This document shows, in pieces, positions 52,166-60,709 of a stretch of 64,000 nt of DNA (the stretch's first letter is position 1; the number at the start of each line of letters is the position of its first letter). Source of the stretch: an uncultured Steroidobacter sp. (GTDB lineage: Bacteria > Pseudomonadota > Gammaproteobacteria > Steroidobacterales > Steroidobacteraceae). The stretch is from contig CALMII010000058.1 in assembly GCA_937864115.1 (NCBI GenBank), positions 1 through 64,000 on the forward strand, given 5' to 3'. A program made the translations under genes and the position numbers. The notes beneath the pieces are model-generated. The model had not been told where the DNA came from. It did no database searches and saw only the letters and a program-made list of their open reading frames with translations.

Positions 52166-54360
52166 GCTTCATCCCGTGCGCGCTGCGCTTCCGTGGTCTC
52201 CTGCAGCGCCGGCGAACGACGCACGACGGCATCGATCTGATACAGCGGCACATCGCTGACGGCAGACGGCGGCGCCAATGCGAGCTTGCCCTGCAGGGTT
52301 CGCGACGCTGCTTTCGGCGTTGCGGTTCCCGCCTCGGCGACCTGCTTGCGCACTTCGTCGGCGACCTGATCGCTGCTCACATGATCGAAGCCGGGCAGAT
52401 TCAGAAGATTGCCGAGCACGCGCAGCACCTTCCACGCCGGACGCGATTCGCCGACGGGCCTGGCGGCGCCGGGAACGCTCTGCCAGCGGCCTTCCAGATT
52501 CACGTACGTGCCCGACGTTTCGGCGAACGTGCCGATCGGCAGAACGACGTGCGCGTATTCCTTCGCGGTCGCATACGGCGACAGCGCCACGACGAATTCG
52601 GCTGCTTTCAATGCTTCGACCGCTGCGGGCGAAGCGATGTCGTGCTGCGGCTCGATACCGCCGAGGACGACGTAGGACTTGAGCCGCGCGGCAAACATGT
52701 CCGCCACATTGAGCCCGGGCGACTGCACCGCGCGACCACCCACGGTGCGACCGGGCAGCACGCCGGCGAGATGAGCACCCACTGCGTTCCCGCCCTCGGG
52801 CAGGAAACCCAGCGTGGCGCCCGTCAGTTCAGCAATCGCGGCGGCCGCCAGTTTCAGATCCGCAAATGCCGGATCGCGCTGTGCGATGGCCCCCAGCAGG
52901 ATCAGACGACGCGATCCATCAGCGAGCTGCTGGGCAACGGCGCGATGAGCATCGGTGGGCTGCGCGCTCGCCGCCACGGCGGCAATCGATTCCGGCACGC
53001 TCCTGCCTGCATTGCCGGCGGCCGCGGCCGCAATGGCAACCAGGTGATCGAACAGGTGCAGGCCGTTCGACGCGAAATAGTTCGCGACCGGGAACAGGTA
53101 TTCGTAACGCTGCGGGTTGACGAAGGAGACCTTCGCACCGCTGCGAATGGCCGCCTTGCGAAGGCGATGCGCGATCAGTGGCACGTCCTTGCGCAGGTTC
53201 GAACCCACGATCAGCACGGCATTCGCCTGCTCGAGTTCGGCAATGGAACAGTTCAGCGACGGGATCACCGGATCGCTGGCTTCGTCGCGGAAATCCGTGC
53301 GACGCAGGCGGTGATCGATATTCGACGAGCCCAGACCGCGCGCCACCTTGGCGAGCAGGTACAGTTCTTCGAGCGTCGAGCCCGGCGAAGCCAGCGCGCC
53401 GATCTGGGCGCCACCGTGCTGCTTCGCAATCCGGCCGAGACGATCGGCAGTAATCGCCAGTGCGGTTTCCCAATCCGTCTCCTGCCACATGCCGTTTTCG
53501 CGGATCAGCGGCTTCTGCAGGCGATCCTCGCTGTACACGCCCTGGAAGCTGAAACGGTCGCGATCGGCGATCCAGGTTTCATTCACTTCCTCATTGGGAC
53601 GCGGCACGACGCGCATGACCTTGCCGCGCAGCACGTGCGCGTAGATGTTCGTGCCGACGCTGTCGTGCGGAGAGATCAGCGGATGCTGCGTCATTTCCCA
53701 GGCACGCGCACGATAGCGATACGGCTTGTTGTTGAGCGCACCGACCGGGCACAGATCGATGATGTTGGCCGACAGCTCGTGATCGACGCTCTTCTCGATG
53801 AAGGTGCCAATCTCGGTGCTCTCGCCGCGACCGACCGTGCCGAGTTCCTGGAAGCCCTGGATGTCCTGGGTGAAGCGCACGCAGCGCGTGCAGTGAATGC
53901 AGCGCGTCATGTCGGTCGACACGAGCGGCCCCAGATTCTTGTCCTTCACGACGCGCTTGCGCTCGTTGTAGCGCGAGATGTCGCGGCCGAAACCCATGGC
54001 GAGATCCTGCAGCTCGCATTCGCCGCCCTGATCGCAGATCGGGCAGTCGAGCGGATGATTGATCAGCAGGAACTCCATCACCGACTTCTGCGCAGCGATG
54101 GCTTTCGGCGACTTCGTGAAGACCTTCATGCCTTCGGCAACGGGCGTTGCGCAGGCGGGCATCGGCTTCGGCGCCTTCTCCACTTCGACCAGGCACATGC
54201 GGCAGTTCGCCGCGATGGGCAGCTTCTCGTGATAACAGAACCGCGGAACGTAGACTTCGTTCGCGTCGGTCACCTGGATCAGCATCTGGCCCTTGCGCGC
54301 CTTCATCGGCACGCCATTGACCTCGATGTTGACTTCGTCGGTTGGTGCAGGAGTACTCAT
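52162..54360 (-). CDS. nuoG: NADH-quinone oxidoreductase subunit G
   Basis: The protein has 732 residues from ATG 54360. An N-terminal 2Fe-2S ferredoxin domain with FCYHEKLPIAANCRMC, the His/Cys N5-like and 4Fe-4S motifs (CPICDQGGECELQD, CIHCTRC), then a molybdopterin-oxidoreductase-like domain without cofactor (from about 215). It lacks the extra Cys set that would hold cluster N7 (not seen in the expected segment). It conducts electrons from NuoF to NuoI. Confidence 0.95.
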   Translation of the reverse strand: MSTPAPTDEVNIEVNGVPMKARKGQMLIQVTDANEVYVPRFCYHEKLPIAANCRMCLVEVEKAPKPMPACATPVAEGMKVFTKSPKAIAAQKSVMEFLLINHPLDCPICDQGGECELQDLAMGFGRDISRYNERKRVVKDKNLGPLVSTDMTRCIHCTRCVRFTQDIQGFQELGTVGRGESTEIGTFIEKSVDHELSANIIDLCPVGALNNKPYRYRARAWEMTQHPLISPHDSVGTNIYAHVLRGKVMRVVPRPNEEVNETWIADRDRFSFQGVYSEDRLQKPLIRENGMWQETDWETALAITADRLGRIAKQHGGAQIGALASPGSTLEELYLLAKVARGLGSSNIDHRLRRTDFRDEASDPVIPSLNCSIAELEQANAVLIVGSNLRKDVPLIAHRLRKAAIRSGAKVSFVNPQRYEYLFPVANYFASNGLHLFDHLVAIAAAAAGNAGRSVPESIAAVAASAQPTDAHRAVAQQLADGSRRLILLGAIAQRDPAFADLKLAAAAIAELTGATLGFLPEGGNAVGAHLAGVLPGRTVGGRAVQSPGLNVADMFAARLKSYVVLGGIEPQHDIASPAAVEALKAAEFVVALSPYATAKEYAHVVLPIGTFAETSGTYVNLEGRWQSVPGAARPVGESRPAWKVLRVLGNLLNLPGFDHVSSDQVADEVRKQVAEAGTATPKAASRTLQGKLALAPPSAVSDVPLYQIDAVVRRSPALQETTEAQRARDEA

Positions 54361-54374
54361 GTCATCTGTGCTCG

Positions 54375-55682
54375 TCAGGCGGCGCGGCGCTTGTCGCGCT
54401 CGACGATGCTGTGACCGTGTTCGATCATGTATTCGAATTCGTGCCGGTAGTGCTTGATGAAGCTCTGCACGGGCCAGGCGGAGGCGTCGCCGAAGGCGCA
54501 GATGGTGTGGCCTTCGATCTTGTTCGCCACGTCGACCAGCATGTCGAGGTCGGCCTGCTTGCCCTGCCCCGCCAGGATTCGCTTGACGACGCGATTCATC
54601 CAGCCGGTGCCTTCGCGGCACGGCGTGCACTGGCCGCACGACTCGGCGTAGTAGAAACGCGAGATGCGCTCGAGCGCCTTGACCATGCAGGTCGTCTCGT
54701 CCATCACGATCAGCGAACCGGTGCCGAGCGCCGAGCCGGCCTTCTTCACCGAGTCGTAGTCCATGTTGGCGTTCATCATGATGTCGCCGGGCACGACGGG
54801 CACCGAGACGCCGCCGGGAATGACGGCCTTGAGCTTGCGACCGCCGCGCACGCCGCCACAGATCTCCAGCAGCTCCTTGAACGGGATGCCGAGCGGCAAC
54901 TCGATGTTCTGCGGCTTGTTCACGTGGCCCGAAACCGAAAAGATCATGGTGCCGGCGGAATTCGCGACGCCCAGATCGACGAACCATTGCGGACCCTTGC
55001 GCAGGATGGTCGGGACCGACGCATAGCTCTGGGTGTTGTTGATGGTCGTGGGCTTGCCGTAGAGACCGAAGTTCGCGGGGAACGGCGGCTTGAAACGCGG
55101 CCGGCCCTGCTTGCCTTCGAGCGATTCGAGCAGCGCGGTTTCTTCGCCGCAGATATAGGCGCCGGCGCCCACGTAGGCGTGCAGATCGAAGTCGACGCCG
55201 GAGCCGAGCAGGTTCTTGCCCAGCAGGCCGGCGGCGTAGGCTTCCTTGAGCGCCGCTTCGAAACGCGGCACGGGCTCTTCGAGGAATTCGCCGCGAATAT
55301 AGTTGTAACCAACCGTCGCACCCATGGCGTAACCGCCGATGGCCATGCCTTCGATCAGCGCGTGCGGGTTGTAGCGCAGGATGTCGCGATCGTGGCAGGT
55401 ACCCGGCTCGCTTTCATCGGAGTTGCAGACGACGTACTTCTGCGGCGCCTTGCTCGGCAGCATGAAGCTCCATTTCATGCCGGTCGGAAAGCCGGCGCCG
55501 CCGCGGCCGCGCAGACCGGACGCCTTCACCTGATCGATGATGGATTCGGGCGTGGGACGCTCGCGCAGGATGCGTTCCCAGACTTCGTAGCCGCCGATGC
55601 TGCGGTAGGTCGCGAGTTCCCACGACCGAGGCAGGTTCAGCGTCTCAAAGCACACCTGATTGGCTGCGTACTTCGACGTCAT
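54375..55682 (-). CDS. nuoF: NADH-quinone oxidoreductase subunit F
   Basis: The protein has 435 residues from ATG 55682. NADH site 'GLRGRGGAGFPTGMKW' (about 56-71), FMN site 'AYICGEETALLESLEG', and the N3 4Fe-4S ligands in 'ESCGQCTPCREGTGW' (about 350-365). It is the entry point for NADH electrons. Confidence 0.97.
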   Translation of the reverse strand: MTSKYAANQVCFETLNLPRSWELATYRSIGGYEVWERILRERPTPESIIDQVKASGLRGRGGAGFPTGMKWSFMLPSKAPQKYVVCNSDESEPGTCHDRDILRYNPHALIEGMAIGGYAMGATVGYNYIRGEFLEEPVPRFEAALKEAYAAGLLGKNLLGSGVDFDLHAYVGAGAYICGEETALLESLEGKQGRPRFKPPFPANFGLYGKPTTINNTQSYASVPTILRKGPQWFVDLGVANSAGTMIFSVSGHVNKPQNIELPLGIPFKELLEICGGVRGGRKLKAVIPGGVSVPVVPGDIMMNANMDYDSVKKAGSALGTGSLIVMDETTCMVKALERISRFYYAESCGQCTPCREGTGWMNRVVKRILAGQGKQADLDMLVDVANKIEGHTICAFGDASAWPVQSFIKHYRHEFEYMIEHGHSIVERDKRRAA

Positions 55683-55687
55683 GATGC

Positions 55688-56200
55688 TTACTTGTGACGA
55701 TCCAGGATCTCGTCGACCTTCTCGGGTGTCAGGTTTTCGTAGTAGACGTGGTCCACCATCATCATCGGCGCGTTGTTGCACGCCGCCAGGCACTCTTCTT
55801 CCTTCTTGAGATAGAAGCGGCCATCGACGGTGCTCTCGCCGACCCGGATGCCGAGACGCTTCTCGACATGCGCGAGGATGTCATCGCCGCCGCACAACAT
55901 GCAGGAGATGTTGGTGCAGACGGAAATGCTGTGGCGGCCGACGGGCTTCGTTTCGAACATCGAATAGAAGGTGGCGACCTCGTACACCTGGATGGGCGGC
56001 AGGCCGAGATACTCGGCAACTGCGTCCATCGAATCCTTCGTCAGGTAGCCGTTGTTCTCGTGCTGCACCGTGCGCAGCGCGGCGATGACGGCGGAACGCT
56101 TGCGATCCGGCGGAAACTTGCTCAGCCAGTGATCGATTTCATGGCGAGCATGTTCGGAGAGTCCGCCGCCGGCCGGTGGGTTGTGAGTGGAGTCGCTCAA
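55688..56200 (-). CDS. nuoE: NADH-quinone oxidoreductase subunit E
   Basis: The protein has 170 residues from TTG 56200, which overlaps the nuoD stop (TTGA). Thioredoxin-like fold with the four N1a cluster Cys: CTNISCMLCG and CLAACNNAP. Start chosen for the overlap and length; no ATG lies nearby in frame before conserved residues. Confidence 0.92.
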   Translation of the reverse strand: MSDSTHNPPAGGGLSEHARHEIDHWLSKFPPDRKRSAVIAALRTVQHENNGYLTKDSMDAVAEYLGLPPIQVYEVATFYSMFETKPVGRHSISVCTNISCMLCGGDDILAHVEKRLGIRVGESTVDGRFYLKKEEECLAACNNAPMMMVDHVYYENLTPEKVDEILDRHK

Positions 56201-57450
56201 CGGTCGATTTCCCCGAATACGATGTCCTGCGTACCGATGACGGCCACCACGTCGGCCAGCAGATGTCCCTTCACCATTTCTTCGAGCGAAGCCAGGTGCG
56301 GGAAGCCGGGCGCGCGGCACTTCAAGCGATACGGCTTGTTGGCGCCGTCCGAAACGAGATAGATGCCGAACTCGCCTTTCGGCGCTTCCACGGCGGCGTA
56401 GGTCTCACCTTCAGGAACGCAATAGCCTTCGGTGAACAGCTTGAAGTGATGGATCAACGATTCCATGTCGTCCTTCATCTCTTCGCGCTTCGGCGCCGAG
56501 ATCTTGTGATCGGACGTCATGACCGGACCGGGATTCTGCTTCAGCCAGTCGACGCACTGACGGACGATGCGATTCGACTGACGCATCTCTTCGACGCGCA
56601 CCAGGTAGCGGTCGTAGCAGTCACCGTTCACACCGACAGGGATGTCGAAATCCATGCGGTCGTACACTTCATACGGCTGCTTCTTGCGCAGATCCCAGGC
56701 GATGCCCGAACCGCGGATCATCGGGCCGGTGAAGCCGAGCTGCAGTGCGCGCTCCGGAGTCACTACGCCGATGTTGACCGTGCGTTGCTTCCAGATGCGG
56801 TTGTCGGTGAGCAGCGCCTCGTATTCATCGACGCAGGCCGGAAAGCGCTCGGTGAAATTCTGAATGAAGTCGAGCATGCTGCCCGAGCGGTTCTCATTGA
56901 GACGGTCGACGTCCTTCTGAGTGCGCCACTTCGACGGCTGGTACTTCGGCATCGAATCGGGCAGATCACGATAGACGCCGCCCGGACGATAGTAAGTCGC
57001 ATGCATGCGCGTGCCGGAGACTGCTTCGTAGCAATCCATCAGGTCTTCGCGCTCGCGGAATGCATAGAGAAAGACCGTCATCGCGCCGATATCGAGACCG
57101 TGCGCGCCGAGCCACATGAGGTGGTTCAGGATGCGGGTGATCTCGTCGAACATCACGCGGATGTACTGCGCGCGCAGCGGCGGCGTGATGCCGAGCAGTT
57201 TCTCGATCGCCATCACGTAGGCGTGCTCGTTGCACATCATCGAGACGTAGTCGAGACGGTCCATGTAACCGATCGACTGGTTGAACGGCTTCGACTCGGC
57301 CAGCTTCTCGGTGCCCCGATGCAACAGGCCGACGTGCGGATCGGCCTTCTGGATGACTTCGCCATCCATCTCCAGCACCAGGCGCAGCACGCCGTGCGCC
57401 GCCGGATGCTGCGGACCGAAGTTCAATGTGAAATTGCGAATCTCAGCCAC
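56197..57450 (-). CDS. nuoD: NADH-quinone oxidoreductase subunit D
   Basis: The protein has 417 residues from GTG 57450, which overlaps the nuoC end by 8 bases. 49-kDa subunit: 'NFGPQHPAAHGVLRLVLEMDGE' near the start, quinone-pocket His and Tyr in this and the 'MDRLDYVSMMCNEHAYVMAIEKLL' stretch. It lines the quinone site next to N2. Confidence 0.95.
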   Translation of the reverse strand: MAEIRNFTLNFGPQHPAAHGVLRLVLEMDGEVIQKADPHVGLLHRGTEKLAESKPFNQSIGYMDRLDYVSMMCNEHAYVMAIEKLLGITPPLRAQYIRVMFDEITRILNHLMWLGAHGLDIGAMTVFLYAFREREDLMDCYEAVSGTRMHATYYRPGGVYRDLPDSMPKYQPSKWRTQKDVDRLNENRSGSMLDFIQNFTERFPACVDEYEALLTDNRIWKQRTVNIGVVTPERALQLGFTGPMIRGSGIAWDLRKKQPYEVYDRMDFDIPVGVNGDCYDRYLVRVEEMRQSNRIVRQCVDWLKQNPGPVMTSDHKISAPKREEMKDDMESLIHHFKLFTEGYCVPEGETYAAVEAPKGEFGIYLVSDGANKPYRLKCRAPGFPHLASLEEMVKGHLLADVVAVIGTQDIVFGEIDR

Positions 57451-58162
57451 GGGAACCGGACTCCACCTGCGCACCGACCGGCACGTCGTGCAACGACTGG
57501 TCGTAGCGGTTGTCTTCGCGAATCACGCGCGGCACCAGCGTGCGCGGTTCGATGCTCACCGGCTGATAGACGACGCGGCCTTTCGCCGTGTCGTACTTCA
57601 CTTCGACATTGCCGATCAGCGGGAAATCCTTGCGGAACGGATGACCGATGAAACCGTAGTCCGTGAGGATGCGGCGCAGATCCGGATGTCCCTGGAACAT
57701 CAGGCCGTACAGATCGAAGGCCTCACGTTCGTACCAGTTGGCCGACGCCCAGATATCGTTGACGGAATCGATCAGCGGCGGCTCGCCGTCGATCGCGAAA
57801 CAGCGCAGACGCAGACGCCAGTTGTGCGTCACCGAGAGGAGCTGGTACGTGACGGCGAAGCGGCCGCTGCGCGGCTCGCCGACGACAGGACGCACGCGAT
57901 TCACGCCGCGGCTGAAACCGGTCGCAGTCGAACCGTACGTGCTCCATTCCTCCTTGCCGAATTCGAGATAGTCGACGCCGCTCAGATCGATGAGCTGCTC
58001 GAAGCGCAGATCGGCATGATCGCGCAGTTCGCGGCAGACGTTCAGAAGCTGATCGGCGGCGACTTCCGCAGCGACATCGCCTGCCACGGCAGGGATGAAG
58101 CGCAGGCGCTCGCCGAATCGCGCAGTCAGGGTCGAGGCCAGTGTCTCGCTGCGTGAAGGCAT
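57443..58162 (-). CDS. nuoC: NADH-quinone oxidoreductase subunit C
   Basis: The protein has 239 residues, 30-kDa subunit with 'WYEREAFDLYGLMFQGHPDLRRILTDYGFIGHPFRKDFPL' signature. Separate from nuoD here (fused in E. coli). Confidence 0.96.
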   Translation of the reverse strand: MPSRSETLASTLTARFGERLRFIPAVAGDVAAEVAADQLLNVCRELRDHADLRFEQLIDLSGVDYLEFGKEEWSTYGSTATGFSRGVNRVRPVVGEPRSGRFAVTYQLLSVTHNWRLRLRCFAIDGEPPLIDSVNDIWASANWYEREAFDLYGLMFQGHPDLRRILTDYGFIGHPFRKDFPLIGNVEVKYDTAKGRVVYQPVSIEPRTLVPRVIREDNRYDQSLHDVPVGAQVESGSRG

Positions 58163-58168
58163 GATGAG

Positions 58169-58672
58169 TTAGCGGGCGATGGTGCTGGTGCGACGGATCT
58201 TGTTCTGGAGCTGCAGGATGCCGTACAGCAGTGCTTCCGCCGTGGGCGGACATCCAGGCACATAGACGTCGACGGGAACGATGCGATCGCAGCCGCGCAC
58301 GACAGCATAGGAATAGTGATAGTAGCCGCCGCCGTTGGCGCACGATCCCATGGAGATGACCCAGCGCGGTTCGGGCATCTGGTCGTAGACCTTGCGCAGC
58401 GCCGGCGCCATCTTGTTGACCAGCGTACCGGCCACGATCATCACATCCGACTGACGCGGGCTGGGGCGGAACACGACACCGAAGCGATCCAGGTCATAGC
58501 GGGCTGCACCCGCGTGCATCATTTCGACGGCGCAGCAGGCGAGGCCGAACGTCATCGGCCACATGGAACCGGTGCGTGCCCAGTTGACGAGCTTGTCGAC
58601 CGACGTCGTGACGAATCCGCGCTGCGGCGGTACGGCATCCGGCGTTTCGGCGGTTGGAGCAGTCAATCCCAT
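58169..58672 (-). CDS. nuoB: NADH-quinone oxidoreductase subunit B
   Basis: The protein has 167 residues from ATG 58672. PSST subunit holding N2: adjacent Cys pair in LACCAVEMM (about 46-47), then Cys in MGSCAN and PGCPP. It overlaps nuoA by 10 bases. Confidence 0.96.
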   Translation of the reverse strand: MGLTAPTAETPDAVPPQRGFVTTSVDKLVNWARTGSMWPMTFGLACCAVEMMHAGAARYDLDRFGVVFRPSPRQSDVMIVAGTLVNKMAPALRKVYDQMPEPRWVISMGSCANGGGYYHYSYAVVRGCDRIVPVDVYVPGCPPTAEALLYGILQLQNKIRRTSTIAR

Positions 58673-59019
58673 TCGAGCGCGCCCTTCTTCCACTCGTACA
58701 CGAAGCCCACGACCAGGATCAGCAGGAAGAATCCCATCGCAACGAGACCCACTGTGCCGATGGAACCGAGCGATACGGCCCACGGAAACAGGAAGGCAAT
58801 TTCCAGATCAAAAACGATGAACAGGATTGCGACGAGGTAGTAGCGCACGTCGAACTTCGCGCGCGCATCGGCGAACGGCTCGAAGCCACACTCATACGCA
58901 GAAAGCTTTTCGCTGTCGGGACGACGCGGCCCGAAGAGGAAACCGAGTCCGATGAGCACTGAGCCAAGCGCAGCGGCGACGCCCAGAAAGATCAGAATGG
59001 GTACGTAATTTTGCAGCAT
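58663..59019 (-). CDS. nuoA: NADH-quinone oxidoreductase subunit A
   Basis: The protein has 118 residues from ATG 59019, three membrane helices with 'YECGFEPFADARAKFDVRYYLVAILFIVFDLEIAFLFPWA' between the first and second. First gene of the operon, 40 bases from the -10 box. Confidence 0.96.
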   Translation of the reverse strand: MLQNYVPILIFLGVAAALGSVLIGLGFLFGPRRPDSEKLSAYECGFEPFADARAKFDVRYYLVAILFIVFDLEIAFLFPWAVSLGSIGTVGLVAMGFFLLILVVGFVYEWKKGALEWD

Positions 59020-59058
59020 CACACGGACTCTCGGTGCCGGGCCCGGCACCGGGCGCGG

Positions 59059-59087
59059 ATTGTATCAGGGACGCTGCGGCGCAGTAA
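59059..59087 (-). promoter_or_regulatory. Sigma70-type promoter of the nuo operon
   Basis: TTACTG (59087-59082) and TACAAT (59064-59059) are spaced by exactly 17 bases, 40 bases before the nuoA start codon. The -10 with its following CCGCGC is the same as in the metY promoter. Confidence 0.75.
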
Positions 59088-59129
59088 CCCCGCGTTCATG
59101 CGCAATTGGATCACCGGGAGAAACACCTA

Positions 59130-59170
59130 TGCGCATCGCGCGTGCACATGCGAACGGTTCGCGATGCGCA
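59130..59170. repeat. Inverted repeat upstream of nuo
   Basis: TGCGCATCGCG (59130-59140) and CGCGATGCGCA (59160-59170) form an 11-bp perfect pair with a 19-base centre, located 40-80 bases upstream of the nuo -35 box. It may be an operator or an extragenic palindrome. Confidence 0.4.
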
Positions 59171-59276
59171 GTGCGTCGAATGACGGCAGAGAAAAAATAT
59201 CGGTGAAGGCAGGGTGAAATTGATCTGCTTTGTCTCTTCCGGATCCCGAGAGAAAAGCAGCAAAAGAGAAGGAAAT

Positions 59277-59361
59277 TGGTGCGGATGAGAGGACTCGAAC
59301 CTCCACGGATTGCTCCACTACCACCTCAAAGTAGCGTGTCTACCAGTTCCACCACATCCGC
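59277..59361 (-). tRNA. leuU: tRNA-Leu(GAG)
   Basis: Long-variable-arm tRNA with acceptor GCGGATG/CATCCGC, anticodon loop TTGAGGT (GAG), T loop TTCGAGT; CCA is encoded. The leuU position next to secG is conserved in gammaproteobacteria. Confidence 0.95.
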
Positions 59362-59407
59362 ACCGAGGTGAAATCGACTCGGTGCCAGCCGCCTGCAGGC
59401 GGTCTCG

Positions 59408-59785
59408 CTATTGTTTGTTCTGTTCCTGCGTCGCAGGCGTTTCGACCGGCTGCTGAGTCGCTTCGAGCGACGGCGGCGCATCAGGCAGCGCCGGTGCCGC
59501 TTCGGTCGACTGCGCGCGATCGACGACGCTCGTTGCCGTGTCCGGTTGCTTGCCGCTCATGTAGGCCAGCGCCAGACTCGTCGCAAAAAACAAGGCGGCC
59601 AGCGTGGCCGTCGTACGCGACAGGAACGAAGCAGATCCTCGTGCACCGAACACGGTGCCCGATGCACCGGCCCCGAAGCCCGCGCCTGCATCGGCACCCT
59701 TGCCGCGCTGAAGCAGCACGAGTCCCACGATCCCCGTTGCGATGAGGACGTGCACCACGATTGCCGCTGTGTGTAACCAGTTCAT
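59408..59785 (-). CDS. secG: Protein translocase subunit SecG
   Basis: The protein has 125 residues. Two membrane helices (about 5-23 and 55-75) around 'LQRGKGADAGAGFGAGASGTVFGARGSASFLSRTT', plus a Pro/Gln/Ala tail. It stimulates SecYEG. It lies between tpiA and tRNA-Leu. Confidence 0.95.
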   Translation of the reverse strand: MNWLHTAAIVVHVLIATGIVGLVLLQRGKGADAGAGFGAGASGTVFGARGSASFLSRTTATLAALFFATSLALAYMSGKQPDTATSVVDRAQSTEAAPALPDAPPSLEATQQPVETPATQEQNKQ

Positions 59786-59824
59786 GTCGCTTACGCGCTC
59801 GCTTGAAATGTCTGCGCCACCGGC

Positions 59825-60595
59825 TCAGTGAGCCTGGGTCGCTGCGCAAATTTTCAGAAATTCATCTGCCTTCAACGATGCCCCGCCGATCAATCCGCCA
59901 TCGACATCGGGCATCGAAAAAATCTCGGCCGCATTGCCGGCCTTGACGCTGCCGCCGTACAGGACCCGCAAAGCGGCCGCGATCTTACCACCACTGGCAC
60001 TCTCTCGTGCGGCCACGGTCGCCCGGATGTGCGCGTGTACTTCCTGCGCCTGTGCCGGGGTCGCATTCTTCCCCGTGCCGATCGCCCAGACAGGCTCGTA
60101 GGCGAGCACTGCATTGCGCATCGCATCGACACCTGCCAGATCGAGCACCGCCGCCAGCTGTCGCGAAATCACGGCCATGGTCTGGCCCCGTTCGCGCTCT
60201 TCGAGAAACTCACCGACGCACAGGATCGGAATCAGCCCGTGAGACTGTGCGGCGAGAAACTTGCGAGCGACCAGCGCATCGTCTTCCTTGTAGTGATGAC
60301 GACGTTCCGAGTGCCCGACGATCACGTACCTGCAACCGACGTCCTTGAGCATCGCCGCCGACACTTCGCCAGTGAAGGCACCGATGGGTTCAGCGCAGAC
60401 CGACTGCGCGCCCAGGGCGACGCTCGATTCCTTCAGCAGCCGTCCTGTTTCCCACAAGTAAACGACCGGCGGACACACCGCGATATCGCAGGCCGGCTGT
60501 GCCGGCAGCCCCTGCAGCAACGCATCGATCAGATCGGCGTTTTCAGCGCGCGATCCGTGCATTTTCCAGTTCCCGGCAACAAAGGGCCGACGCAT
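59825..60595 (-). CDS. tpiA: Triose-phosphate isomerase
   Basis: The protein has 256 residues. GNWKMHG with the catalytic Lys (about 10), HSERR with the catalytic His (about 97), and AYEPVWAIGTG with the catalytic Glu (about 168). It interconverts DHAP and G3P. Confidence 0.97.
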   Translation of the reverse strand: MRRPFVAGNWKMHGSRAENADLIDALLQGLPAQPACDIAVCPPVVYLWETGRLLKESSVALGAQSVCAEPIGAFTGEVSAAMLKDVGCRYVIVGHSERRHHYKEDDALVARKFLAAQSHGLIPILCVGEFLEERERGQTMAVISRQLAAVLDLAGVDAMRNAVLAYEPVWAIGTGKNATPAQAQEVHAHIRATVAARESASGGKIAAALRVLYGGSVKAGNAAEIFSMPDVDGGLIGGASLKADEFLKICAATQAH

Positions 60596-60709
60596 CGTTA
60601 GTCCTTGAGTCCGAGGTAGAAAACGCTCTCAAGCGAGCGGCCTGCCCAAAAAAGGCGCGGCAGCTTAACGGTCGTCCGCCGGGAAATCAAACCACTGCAA
60701 CGCCGTTTT

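Noticed and set aside
52381..54414. 677-codon plus-strand ORF opposite nuoG
   Set aside because: Antisense shadow; nuoG has clear iron-sulphur motifs and overlaps its neighbours as expected.
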